Below, piece by piece: positions 25,099 to 33,154 of a stretch of DNA of 64,000 nt. This DNA is from CAVZYN01 sp963779515. GTDB taxonomy: Bacteria; Pseudomonadota; Alphaproteobacteria; Rhizobiales; Hyphomicrobiaceae. The stretch's first letter is position 1. Each line of letters opens with the position of its first letter. The notes under the pieces are model-generated. The model was given only the letters and a program-made list of their open reading frames with translations. It did no database searches and was not told where the DNA came from. The position numbers were made by a program, and so were the translations under genes. The stretch covers positions 1,015,594-1,079,593 of the forward strand of contig CAVZYN010000001.1 of the NCBI GenBank assembly GCA_963779515.1, read 5' to 3'.

Positions 25099-25174
25099 GG
25101 TCCCGTAGCTCAACGGATAGAGTACTTGGCTTCGAACCAAGGGGTTGCAGGTTCAAGTCCTGCCGGGATCGCCA
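25099..25174 (+). tRNA. tRNA-Arg (anticodon TCG)
   Basis: 76 nt with encoded CCA. Acceptor GGTCCCG pairs with CGGGATC with one G-U. The anticodon stem CTTGG/CCAAG encloses loop CTTCGAA (anticodon TCG, reading CGA-type codons), and the T arm GCAGG-TTCAAGT-CCTGC is perfect. It is transcribed divergently from ettA. No integrase is adjacent, so it is not an obvious island site here. Confidence 0.95.
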
Positions 25175-25317
25175 CTACCCGATGCAGTCCGGCGGCGCGG
25201 TGCAACTTCGCCGAAGTTTGACGATACCGTCAGATTTGACCCGACGACACGCTAGCGCCGCACCACAACCTCCCGTATTCTAATCGCGGAAATTTGTGTT
25301 TTGCGTGGGGTGTCGTC

Positions 25318-26304
25318 ATGACCGTCATCAGCCGGCGTCGCTTTCTGGAGCGCGGCACAGCGTCGCTCGTGGCGGCCAGCGGCCTTGCTGCTCCGGCCAT
25401 CGCTCAAGTCGCCTATCCCAACCGTCCCATCAAATTCGTGGTGCCCGCGCTGCCAGGTAGCCGCACCGACATCGCCGCTCGTATCTTTGCAGGCAGCCTG
25501 CAACGTGACCTCGGCCAGCCGTTCGAGATCGTCAACCCCGACCTGCCGCCTGCCATGGCCTACGCTACCTTGGCTTCTGCCCCGGCCGACGGCTACACCA
25601 TTGGCGTGATGTCGTCCGACATCGCGATCATGCACTGGCGTGGCGTCACGGCGCTGACACCGAAGGACTTCACGTCGGTCGCATTGTTCGGCGAGGATCC
25701 GGCCGGCATCCACGTGCGCGCCGACGCGCCGTGGCAAAACGCCAAGCAGTTCATCGACGATCTGCGTGGCGGCAAAAAGCTGACGGCATCGAGCACGCCG
25801 AAGGGCGGGATCTGGCATTTGTCGACGGTCGGCCTCCTCGCCGCACTTGGCCTGACGGCCGACAAGATGCCGTGGACGCCCTCGCCCAACCCTGCGGCAG
25901 CACTCGAAGACCTGTCACTCGGCGCCTTCGACGCCATCGTCTGTTCGGTGCCGGAAGTGCGCGCGACGCCGAGCGCACGCCAGATCAAGACGCTCGCCGT
26001 CATGGCCGACAAGCGCAGCCCCCGTTTCGGCGACGTGCCGACGCTGAGGGAAGCGGCCGGGATCGCGTACACATCAGGAAACTGGCGCGGCCTCGCGGGG
26101 CCGAACGGTTTGCCGGCGGACGTCGCCCTCGTGCTCGCGACGGCCGCCAAGAAGACCTGGGGCAATCCCGATTACCAGGGACTGATGCGACGACGCGGCT
26201 TCGGCGCGGTCTGGGCGCAAGGACCGGAGTTTGGCAAGTACGCGGACGCCCACGATAAACGCATGGGTGACGCTTTGAAAGCCGCAGGGATGCTGACAAG
26301 CTGA
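25318..26304 (+). CDS. Bug/TctC-family periplasmic solute receptor (orphan, Tat-type signal)
   Basis: 328 aa from ATG 25318. The N-terminus MTVISRRRFLERGTASL is a twin-arginine-like signal ending in AIAQ. The mature part starts with YPNRPIKFVVPALPGSRTD, the Bug signature with a slight change from the usual G-G-x-x-D, then ADGYTIGVM. These receptors bind dicarboxylates and related solutes for TctAB permeases, but no tctAB is adjacent, so it is one of the many orphan Bug receptors. The XRE regulator 370 bp downstream may control it. Confidence 0.85.
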   Translation: MTVISRRRFLERGTASLVAASGLAAPAIAQVAYPNRPIKFVVPALPGSRTDIAARIFAGSLQRDLGQPFEIVNPDLPPAMAYATLASAPADGYTIGVMSSDIAIMHWRGVTALTPKDFTSVALFGEDPAGIHVRADAPWQNAKQFIDDLRGGKKLTASSTPKGGIWHLSTVGLLAALGLTADKMPWTPSPNPAAALEDLSLGAFDAIVCSVPEVRATPSARQIKTLAVMADKRSPRFGDVPTLREAAGIAYTSGNWRGLAGPNGLPADVALVLATAAKKTWGNPDYQGLMRRRGFGAVWAQGPEFGKYADAHDKRMGDALKAAGMLTS

Positions 26305-26673
26305 GCGCGCAGCGCACAGCGTGTATGCCGCAATCGTTTCGGACGAGGTGGACTGTTTGGTTAACCCGCTTGCCGCTTGACGAGCGCGGCCGCGACGTCT
26401 CAATTCAGCAACAACGAAAGCGCAGCCTACGCTCCGATCCGGGGGGATTTAAGAGCGTAAGCCGCGTGCACGGGACCTAGCTGGTTACTACCCCGCAACC
26501 CAGCTGGGTCAGAGACGGCGGCGTTTTTGGGCACCCTCCCTGGACGTCGCCGTCTTGAACTCTATCGATTTGGGTCGCCAGTCCCGGAGCCCCGCCTCGA
26601 TAAGTTCATCGTGCGACGAATGTCGGCAGCTGTCTGTAGCACAAATGTGCAGACCCATTTTGTGAGCGTTCCG
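26305..26673. other. intergenic before the XRE regulator, no gene recognised
   Basis: 369 bp between the Bug receptor and the regulator. It contains several small palindromes such as ACCCAGCTGGGT (about 26500-26511) that could be an operator for the downstream regulator. No terminator with a clear T-run and no RNA gene is seen. A longer in-frame extension of the regulator to 26527 has no homology-like content. Confidence 0.4.
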
Positions 26674-27279
26674 ATGGAGTTGGGGCAACGTATCAAGGAC
26701 TACCGGCGTCGCAACGGCCTGACGCAGGAGGCGTTTGCCGCCTCGTTCGGTGTTGATCGGACGACGGTCAGCCGTTGGGAAACGGGGCGCGAGGAACCCG
26801 CCCTCGTCTATCGCAAGCGCCTGCAGGCGCTCACGCCAACGTTCTCGGACTCCATCGTGCGCGGCCTGATCGATCACATCGATGGCCTCGATGCGACAGC
26901 GACACTGCTCGACGGCGAGTTCCGCGTGCTGCGAACCACGCGACTGCACCAGCAAATCGTCAAGTACGATCCAGCGACGATCTACGGCCAATCGACCGAG
27001 CGTTATTGGGGCCAGCAGATGGAAAAGGTCATCAAGGATCTCGGTGGCCTGAAAACATTCCGCAAGAGCGGCATCTACTGCATGGACCTGACCATCGTGC
27101 GCCAGCCGCACGAAGGCGCGCTCAAGACCAACCGTCCGATGGCCTCGGTGGGCCGCACCGTCGCCGTCGGCGATCCACGCGACCCTGTCGCTTACCTGAC
27201 GACGCTGCGGCAATTGCACGACGACGTCATCGAGGCGCCGCCCCCCGTGATCCAAAGCCTCGACGGCATGATGCGATAG
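26674..27279 (+). CDS. XRE-family transcriptional regulator with sensor-like C-terminus
   Basis: 201 aa from ATG 26674. Residues 1-55 are a Cro/C1 helix-turn-helix: GQRIKDYRRRNGLTQEAFAA, then FGVDRTTVSRWETGREEPAL at separate positions. The remaining 140 residues contain ATATLLDGEFRVLRTTRLHQQ, which resembles a PAS-like ligand domain, so it may sense a small molecule. It lies between a Bug receptor and a convergent SMP-30 gene (2-bp gap) and is the natural candidate for regulating them. Confidence 0.85.
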   Translation: MELGQRIKDYRRRNGLTQEAFAASFGVDRTTVSRWETGREEPALVYRKRLQALTPTFSDSIVRGLIDHIDGLDATATLLDGEFRVLRTTRLHQQIVKYDPATIYGQSTERYWGQQMEKVIKDLGGLKTFRKSGIYCMDLTIVRQPHEGALKTNRPMASVGRTVAVGDPRDPVAYLTTLRQLHDDVIEAPPPVIQSLDGMMR

Positions 27280-27280
27280 A

Positions 27281-28267
27281 TCAGATCCGCGGATAGTGCC
27301 AATGCACCGGCGGATGGCCAGCAACCGGCAACTGGATACGATAGATGTGATCGCCGAGCAGGCATCCAAGATAGGCCGTCTTGAGATCGGCCCCGCCAAA
27401 TCCGATCGAGGAAATGTTCTTCAACTTCTCCGATGCGATCGTATCGAGATGCGGACGGCCGACACGATCGCTCTCGAAGGCTTCCTCGACGTAGGCGACA
27501 TGATCGGCGTTGCGGTCGCTGAGCCAGACTTCCTGCTGTCCGGATTTCAAGTCGATGCGGATCAACTCGTTCGAGACGACGCACGTTGTCCAAGCATTGC
27601 CCTCGGCGTCGAACGCAAAGCCATCGGGAAATTGCCCAACCCCAAACGAGCAGACCACTTCCTTGGGACCGAGATCGCCGTTTTTGCGCAGGGAAAAACG
27701 CGAAAACCGCCGCGCGTATGTTTCATTGACGTAGAGCGCATCGCCCGAAGGATGCACAATGCACTCGTTGGTAAAGCCCAATCCGTCCGCGACGATGCGA
27801 GCGCCGCGCTGATCCTGTAGCACGATGAAGCCCGTTGACGCGTCGCGGCGATAGTCGAGCGACCGCGGCTTCAGCCGCGTCGAGACGGACAGCCACAGCC
27901 GCCCCTGCGTGTCACGGACGCAGAAGTTGGAGGGCGGAATGACGATGCCATCGGCTTCGACGAGCACCGGGCGAACCTGGCCTTTGCGATCGAGCCGCCA
28001 GACGCCGCCGGCGTCGGTACCAAGATTGGCAAGAAGAAACGATCCATCGGACTCGAGTGCGATCCCGTTTGGCCGCAACCCTTCTGGGATATCGTTGGTC
28101 TTGCCCGTGTAAAGTGCCTTTAGCTTGGCATCGGCATCGAGATGCGCGACGCCGCCGCGCCAGTCGGATGTATAAAGGTCACCCGACGCCGTCGCCAGAA
28201 CGCACTCCGGCCGGACGAGATCGCGCCCAAGAACGTCAACCGAGTCCAACTTCAATTGCTCGTGCAT
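27281..28267 (-). CDS. SMP-30/gluconolactonase-like beta-propeller protein
   Basis: 328 aa from ATG 28267. The family pattern of a six-bladed propeller with a metal-binding Glu (RPECVLA), Asn (PPSNFCVRDTQGRLW; GFTNECIVHPSGDALYVNET) and Asp (FPDGFAFDAEGNAW) is present. Members hydrolyse sugar lactones or act as strictosidine-synthase-like hydrolases. No signal peptide is visible. It converges with the XRE regulator and diverges from the DsbA-family gene. Confidence 0.85.
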   Translation of the reverse strand: MHEQLKLDSVDVLGRDLVRPECVLATASGDLYTSDWRGGVAHLDADAKLKALYTGKTNDIPEGLRPNGIALESDGSFLLANLGTDAGGVWRLDRKGQVRPVLVEADGIVIPPSNFCVRDTQGRLWLSVSTRLKPRSLDYRRDASTGFIVLQDQRGARIVADGLGFTNECIVHPSGDALYVNETYARRFSRFSLRKNGDLGPKEVVCSFGVGQFPDGFAFDAEGNAWTTCVVSNELIRIDLKSGQQEVWLSDRNADHVAYVEEAFESDRVGRPHLDTIASEKLKNISSIGFGGADLKTAYLGCLLGDHIYRIQLPVAGHPPVHWHYPRI

Positions 28268-28377
28268 GATGCTCTCTTTTACTGCGCGCGCCGCAAACTC
28301 CGCTTATGCTGCCATGGACGCCAACCAGGATCGAGCATTTGGAACGGTTCGATCAAAAACCGAAAGCCTGTCATGCC

Positions 28378-29031
28378 ATGAGCGCCGATCGCCACTTCCT
28401 TTATGTCGCCGACCCGATGTGTTCGTGGTGCTATGGCTTCGCCCCTGTCATGACGACGCTGCGCGACACCTTTGCCGGCCGGCTGCCGGTCAAGATCATG
28501 ATGGGCGGACTGCGTGCCGGCAACACGCGGCCGATGCGCCAGGAGGACAAGGAGTACATCTCCAATGCCTGGGCGCGTGTGTCCGCCGCCACCGGCCAAC
28601 CGTTCGAGCAGGCGTTTTTCGAGCGCGAGAACTTCGTCTACGACACGGAACCCGCTTGCCGCGCCGTCGTCACCGTGCGGCGCATGAAACCCGAATTCGC
28701 GCTCGATTTCAAAAGCCGGATCTCGTCGGCATTCTACAGCGAGAACCGCGACACCACCTCGACCGATGAGCTCGCCCGGATCGCCGACGAAGCCGGCCTC
28801 GATCCCGTGGCGTTTCGCGCGGAGTTCCTTTCACCCGAGACCCGCAACGAAACCTTCCGCGATTTCCTGATTGCCAAAGAGATGGGTGTCGAGGGCTTCC
28901 CGATGCTGGCCGCCGGCAGTGAAGCAGATGGCTACGCCCTCATCACCAACGGCTACCGTCCCATCGACGGCATGATCGATGCCGTCGACGCCTGGCTCGA
29001 CAAAGGCGCACCGACGAAGCCGCAGGGGTGA
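28378..29031 (+). CDS. DsbA-family (FrnE-like) oxidoreductase
   Basis: 217 aa from ATG 28378. A thioredoxin fold with the active site DPMCSWCYGF (CSWC) near the N-terminus, the helical insertion, and the cis-Pro region VEGFPML at about residue 178. No signal peptide, so it is a cytoplasmic FrnE/HCCA-isomerase-like member rather than a periplasmic DsbA. It may handle thiol-disulfide exchange or a glutathione-dependent isomerisation. A 78-bp palindromic repeat starts 1 bp after its stop and may act as its transcript end. Confidence 0.88.
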   Translation: MSADRHFLYVADPMCSWCYGFAPVMTTLRDTFAGRLPVKIMMGGLRAGNTRPMRQEDKEYISNAWARVSAATGQPFEQAFFERENFVYDTEPACRAVVTVRRMKPEFALDFKSRISSAFYSENRDTTSTDELARIADEAGLDPVAFRAEFLSPETRNETFRDFLIAKEMGVEGFPMLAAGSEADGYALITNGYRPIDGMIDAVDAWLDKGAPTKPQG

Positions 29032-29032
29032 C

Positions 29033-29110
29033 AAAAACGGGGACAGTTTCCGCTCATCCCAGACGTCGCGATCTGCCGCGCTGCCGACAGCGGTAACTGT
29101 CCCCGTTTTT
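29033..29110. repeat. 78-bp palindromic (MITE/REP-like) element
   Basis: Ends AAAAACGGGGACAGTTTCCGC (29033-29053, one residue different from its partner) and the reverse complement at 29090-29110 form 21-bp inverted repeats with one mismatch. The same element recurs at 39589-39663. The outer ends resemble a terminator stem with flanking A and T tracts, so it could also terminate the DsbA-family transcript. Confidence 0.85.
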
Positions 29111-29164
29111 CCGAATTGGCGATGGGCTCCCATGTCGGTCACCGGGGGCTCCCCGTTTTTCAGT

Positions 29165-29235
29165 GGGGTCAGACCCCGCGGGTCTGACCTCGTGTTCTCA
29201 CTCACCGCATCTGCCTCCAGGAACAAGTCACCCGC
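29165..29235. repeat. 71-bp direct repeat with TCAGACCC hairpin (copy 1)
   Basis: Begins with GGGGTCAGACCC-CGC-GGGTCTGACC, continues with CTCGTGTTCTCACTCACC and a Pro/Gly-type C-rich stretch, and is repeated with a few differences at 29601-29671. It is part of the hairpin family also present at 13868, 29249 and 30833. Confidence 0.85.
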
Positions 29236-29248
29236 GAGATCGTGTTGA

Positions 29249-29273
29249 GGTCAGACCCGTAGGGTCTGACCCC
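29249..29273. repeat. TCAGACCC hairpin repeat
   Basis: GGTCAGACCC, loop GTA, GGGTCTGACC: a perfect stem, followed by CCTCGCGGAACAGTTTCCGC, which links it to the second repeat family. Confidence 0.85.
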
Positions 29274-29600
29274 TCGCGGAACAGTTTCCGCTCATCCGCG
29301 GCGTCACGATGCGCGAGTTTCGCCGTGTTCGCCATGGGCTGGCACCGTGCTCACGACGCAATCGGCGATGGGCTCCCATCACCCTTTCCGCACCCTCCCA
29401 GAAACATCATGCCGCTCAGCGGCGGCATCCCGTTCGGCCGCCCTATCGGCCCTCCTTCGGCGCCTCCGCGCGTATCGGCGATCGAAAAGCCAACCACCGT
29501 CGCCACCCCTTCCGTCGGCGCCCTCACATCTCGTTCGCAAGATAGTAAACGCCGCACCCGTTAACCAAATCAGCTCCACGACGGCTGCGAGATTCAGCCG

Positions 29601-29671
29601 GGGGTCAGACCCCACGGGTCTGACCTCGTGTTCTCACTCACCGCACCTGCCTCCGGGGAGCAGGCACCCGC
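29601..29671. repeat. 71-bp direct repeat with TCAGACCC hairpin (copy 2)
   Basis: Near-identical to 29165-29235 (loop CAC instead of CGC, a few substitutions near the end). It abuts the IS630 element, whose left TA lies at 29672-29673. Confidence 0.85.
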
Positions 29672-29673
29672 TA

Positions 29674-30819
29674 GTGCCCGCTATCACACATGACTGAGTC
29701 ACGATTGCACTATCGCGCTGCGTCGTGTCGTGATTCAACATGGCATGATTACAGCGGCACAGAAAGTCCGGTTGCGGCGTGGTGATCGCGCGATCCTCGA
29801 GGCGCGGGTGCGGGCGCCCACGACTGAGCAGCGTCATGCTCTACGGGCGCGCATTGTGCTGGCGGCCGCTACGGGGCTAGCGACGCGTGTGATCGGCCGC
29901 GATCTCGATACGACGCCGACCACAGTGAGCCTTTGGCGCATCCGTTACGCGCAAGAAGGTCTTGATGGGTTGGAAGATCGCGACCGTGGCGGCCCGCCTG
30001 CACTCTACGGCGAGAAGACCGACGCGGCCATTCGCAAGGTTCTCGATTCTCCGCCACCGAAGGGTTTTGCGCGGTGGAGCGGGCCGTTGATCGCCGGCGC
30101 GTTGGGCAACGTCGATGTGCAATACGTGTGGCGATCGCTGCGCAAGCAGAAGATCGACCTCGCTGGACGCAAGAGCTGGTGCGAGAGCAACGATCCGGAT
30201 TTTGCCACCAAAGCCGCCGATGTGGTTGGGCTCTATTTGGCGCCGCCCAAGAACGCGGTCGTTCTCTGCATCGATGAAAAGCCGTCGATCCAGGCGCTGG
30301 AGCGGGAGCAGGGCTATTTAAAACTGCCCAATGGCCGTGCGTTGACGGGCCACAGCCACGACTACAAGCGGCACGGCACAACGACGTTGTTCGCGGCCTT
30401 CGAAGTGGCCACAGGCAAGGTCAAGGCCGCACACAAGAAGCGCCGCCGCCGCAAGGAATTTCTCGACTTCATGGACGAAATCGTCGCGGCCTATCCCAAC
30501 CGCCGCCTTGAAGTCATCCTCGACAATTTGAACACGCACAGGAAGAATGACGATTGGCTGAAGCGCCATCCGCGTGTCACATTCCACTATACGCCGACGC
30601 GGGCCTCCTGGCTCAATCAGGTCGAAGGCTGGTTTTCGATCCTGCAGGGCCAATCGCTGACGGGCGCTTCCTTCACTTCGGTCGCGCAAGTGCAGAAGCA
30701 CATCGATGCCTTCATCAAAGCCTACAACGAAGACGCTGAACCCTTCGTGTGGACCAAATCCAAAGTTCACCAGCGCCGCGTCAAAGGCCGCCGTCTTAGG
30801 GACTTGTGATTCCGGGTAC
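29674..30819 (+). mobile_element. IS630-family insertion sequence
   Basis: The transposase gene is flanked by related ends: left TAGTGCCCGCTATCACA (29672-29688), and right, in reverse complement, TAGTACCCGGAATCACA (30805-30821). They match at all but 3 positions, and each ends in the TA that IS630/Tc1-type elements duplicate. Length about 1.15 kb is normal. It is inserted inside a block of palindromic repeats, which tolerates insertions. Confidence 0.85.
29745..30809 (+). CDS. IS630-family transposase
   Basis: 354 aa from ATG 29745 (GTG at 29730 is an alternative). An N-terminal helix-turn-helix (GLATRVIGRDLDTTPTTVSL) is followed by the DDE domain: Asp in VVLCIDEKPSIQ, Asp in EVILDNLNTH, and Glu in ASWLNQVEGWFS. 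This is complete and undisrupted, so it is probably active. It ends 10 bp before the right inverted repeat. Confidence 0.95.
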   Translation: MITAAQKVRLRRGDRAILEARVRAPTTEQRHALRARIVLAAATGLATRVIGRDLDTTPTTVSLWRIRYAQEGLDGLEDRDRGGPPALYGEKTDAAIRKVLDSPPPKGFARWSGPLIAGALGNVDVQYVWRSLRKQKIDLAGRKSWCESNDPDFATKAADVVGLYLAPPKNAVVLCIDEKPSIQALEREQGYLKLPNGRALTGHSHDYKRHGTTTLFAAFEVATGKVKAAHKKRRRRKEFLDFMDEIVAAYPNRRLEVILDNLNTHRKNDDWLKRHPRVTFHYTPTRASWLNQVEGWFSILQGQSLTGASFTSVAQVQKHIDAFIKAYNEDAEPFVWTKSKVHQRRVKGRRLRDL

Positions 30820-30832
30820 TAGATCGGTTTGA

Positions 30833-30856
30833 GGTAAGACCCGTAGGTCTGACCCC
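30833..30856. repeat. degenerate TCAGACCC hairpin repeat
   Basis: GGTAAGACCC, GTA, GGTCTGACCCC: the stem has lost one G and carries one substitution. It is followed by CTCGCGCAGCCGTTTCCGC, as at 29274, so it is a decayed copy of the same compound repeat on the far side of the IS630 element. Confidence 0.75.
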
Positions 30857-30951
30857 TCGCGCAGCCGTTTCCGCTCACCCGTTGCGTCATCGATGCGCCG
30901 CACCGACGCAAGCGGCAACTGACCTCTGCTTCCCCGATCCAAAACCCTCCC

Positions 30952-31010
30952 CACGTCATCCCCGCACCCGCTTCGCGGGCACAAGCTCTGGCCGGGACCC
31001 AAGCAAACCT
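30952..31010. repeat. dispersed GGGACCCAAGCAAA repeat
   Basis: CGTCATCCCCGC, a GC-rich stem, then GCCGGGACCCAAGCAAAC. Related copies are at 38237-38293 and 50341-50385, each in an intergenic region. Confidence 0.7.
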
Positions 31011-31134
31011 GTGAACGACGCGGCGTGCCTTACGTCACATGGAACGACCGAGCATCAAATACTGGCCGGAGAAGCTGGCGCCAGGCCACTCGGCTATGAG
31101 TATACTGTCCCCGATTTTCCGCGTTCTTGTTGAC

Positions 31135-31710
31135 CTAACCGAAGTGCGCCTTCCGGTGGCAATTTGGGCAGAGAGCGATTGCATTTTCGACGGTGTCATC
31201 CCCGCCTTTGGCCAACGTGACCCTGTGATGCACCTCGAGATAGGGCGTGTCGTCGCTTGCTCGCTTGAACGGCGCATCCTTCTTGCAACCCTCGCAGCGG
31301 CCATTGGCACGATCGAGAACTTCAGCAACAACGTCGGGGTTTCTGTCAAAGACCTTAGTCGTAAGTACGAAGACTTTTGGTTTTTTCGGAGCTGATCGCA
31401 GCCGTTGCTGGCGCAGCTCCGGATCGCCACGAAGAGACTGAGAAACGCGCTGTTCGAAATCTTGGATGCACTCGAAATCCAATCCGGTCAACTTGTCCCT
31501 GGCCTCATTTGAGTGGAACGAACTCGGCCGAACTGGAGGCTTGTGAGCAGCTGCCCAAATCGCCTTCATGGCGTAGAGCTTTCCCTTCCTCAATATGTTG
31601 AAGGAGCGAGCGCGCCTATTGTTGGCGTACCTCTCCAGGAATGCCAATTCACCTATGCTATCGTACTCCTCAATCCGTAAGAGAACGCTCTCTCGCGTCG
31701 GCAAGTTCAT
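31135..31710 (-). CDS. HNH endonuclease domain protein
   Basis: 191 aa from ATG 31710 (MNLPTRESVLLRIEEYDSIG). The C-terminal HNH fold is complete: CEGCKK for the first zinc knuckle, LEVHHRVTLAKGGDDTVENAIALCPNCH at adjacent positions with the HH catalytic pair and the Asn, and the closing CPNCHRKAH. The N-terminal 110 residues are unlike known restriction or homing enzymes. It may be a solitary defence or mobile-element nuclease; no methylase or partner is next to it. Confidence 0.85.
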   Translation of the reverse strand: MNLPTRESVLLRIEEYDSIGELAFLERYANNRRARSFNILRKGKLYAMKAIWAAAHKPPVRPSSFHSNEARDKLTGLDFECIQDFEQRVSQSLRGDPELRQQRLRSAPKKPKVFVLTTKVFDRNPDVVAEVLDRANGRCEGCKKDAPFKRASDDTPYLEVHHRVTLAKGGDDTVENAIALCPNCHRKAHFG

Positions 31711-31771
31711 CCCTCTCAGCCTTTCGATGTCGAGTGCTAGGAAAGCATTGGAACACAGAGGCTTCCCAACC

Positions 31772-33055
31772 CTACCCCCCCACCAACGCCTGATCGATGT
31801 CCGCGATGATATCCGCCTTGTCCTCAATGCCGATCGACAGCCGCACGACGTCGGGTCCCGCGCCCGCGGCCTTGCGCTGCTCGTCCGTCAGCTGCCGATG
31901 TGTCGTCGACGCCGGATGGATCACGAGGCTGCGCGTATCGCCGATGTTGGCGAGATGCGACAGCATCTTCAGCCCCGCGACGAACTTCACGCCCGCCTCG
32001 TAGCCGCCCTTCAGCCCGAACGTGAAGACCGCGCCAGCGCCCTTCGGACAAATGCGCTTCTGCACGGCGTGATGGGGATTGTCCGGCAGACCCGCGTAAT
32101 TCACCCACGAGACCTTCGGATGTGTCTTCAAGTGCTGCGCCACAGCCAGCGCATTCTCGCAATGCTGGCGCATGCGCAACGGCAACGTCTCGACGCCATT
32201 GAGGATCAAGAACGCGTTCATCGGCGCGATCGCCGGCCCCATGTCGCGCAGCCCCATGACGCGGGCTGCGATCGCGAACGCAAAGTTGCCGAACGTCTCT
32301 GCGAGCTTCATGCCGTTGTAGCTCGGATTGGGATCGACCAGCGTCTTGTAGCGATGCTTGGCGCCGAGCCAATCGAACGTGCCGCAATCGACCAGAATGC
32401 CGCCGATCGAGTTGCCGTGGCCGCCGATGAACTTGGTCAGCGAATGCACGACGATATCCGCGCCGTGCTCCTTCGGCCGGCAGAGATAAGGGCTCGCCAT
32501 CGTGTTGTCGACGATCAACGGCAGACCGTGCTTTTTCGCGATTTTGCCGATCGCATCAAGGTCGACGATGATGCCGCCGGGATTAGCGATGCTCTCGCAA
32601 AAGAGGGCCTTGGTCTTCGGCGTGATCGCCTTGTCGAAACTCTCGGGCGACGTGCTGTCGGCCCACTGCACGTGCCAATCGAACTTCTTGAACGAATGAT
32701 TGAACTGATTGACGGAGCCGCCATAGAGCTGGCGCCCGGCGACGAAGTGATCACCCGCTTCGAGCAACGTATGGAACACCAGAAACTGCGCCGCGTGCCC
32801 CGAGGCGACAGCCAGCGCCGCCGTGCCGCCCTCGAGCGCCGCGATCCGTGCCTCCAGCACCGCCTGCGTCGGATTCCCGATCCGCGAATAGATATTGCCG
32901 AATGCTTCGAGACCGAACAGCGCGGCGGCATGATCGGCGTCATTGAAGACATACGCCGCCGTTTGATAGATCGGCGTAATGCGCGCGCCCGTCGACGGGT
33001 CAGGCGTTGCACCAGCATGAATCGCGAGCGTTGAAAAGGCTGGGGGCTTGGTCAC
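31772..33055 (-). CDS. metY: O-acetylhomoserine aminocarboxypropyltransferase (sulfhydrylase)
   Basis: 427 aa from GTG 33055, which follows GGAG at 9 nt; a further GTG at 33070 would add five residues. The Cys/Met-metabolism PLP fold is clear: YSRIGNPTQAVLEARIAALE, SGHAAQFLVF, DNTMASPYL, and VHSLTKFIGGHG with the PLP Lys. The MetY-specific insertion and length (about 430 aa) distinguish it from MetB/MetC. It makes homocysteine from O-acetylhomoserine and sulfide. Confidence 0.93.
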   Translation of the reverse strand: MTKPPAFSTLAIHAGATPDPSTGARITPIYQTAAYVFNDADHAAALFGLEAFGNIYSRIGNPTQAVLEARIAALEGGTAALAVASGHAAQFLVFHTLLEAGDHFVAGRQLYGGSVNQFNHSFKKFDWHVQWADSTSPESFDKAITPKTKALFCESIANPGGIIVDLDAIGKIAKKHGLPLIVDNTMASPYLCRPKEHGADIVVHSLTKFIGGHGNSIGGILVDCGTFDWLGAKHRYKTLVDPNPSYNGMKLAETFGNFAFAIAARVMGLRDMGPAIAPMNAFLILNGVETLPLRMRQHCENALAVAQHLKTHPKVSWVNYAGLPDNPHHAVQKRICPKGAGAVFTFGLKGGYEAGVKFVAGLKMLSHLANIGDTRSLVIHPASTTHRQLTDEQRKAAGAGPDVVRLSIGIEDKADIIADIDQALVGG

Positions 33056-33154
33056 GGCGATGATCTCCACTGCATCATGAGATGCCCGAAGTGAGCGTCG
33101 CCACGCTCTTCAAGTCAACAAAAAATACGCCGCGCCGGCCCGGGCCGCCGCACT

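Noticed and set aside
23381..25156. Longer EttA starting at 25156
   Set aside because: The extra 39 codons overlap tRNA-Arg; the ATG at 25039 gives the normal family length.
25099..25174. tRNA-Arg as an island attachment site
   Set aside because: No integrase or repeat of its 3' end is seen nearby and the flanks look like core genes.
26505..26570. Intrinsic terminator upstream of the XRE gene
   Set aside because: GACGGCG and CGCCGTC are 40 bp apart and the T-run lies inside the loop, not after the stem.
29111..29671. CRISPR array
   Set aside because: Repeats are few, differ in spacing and are palindromic intergenic elements; no cas genes are present.
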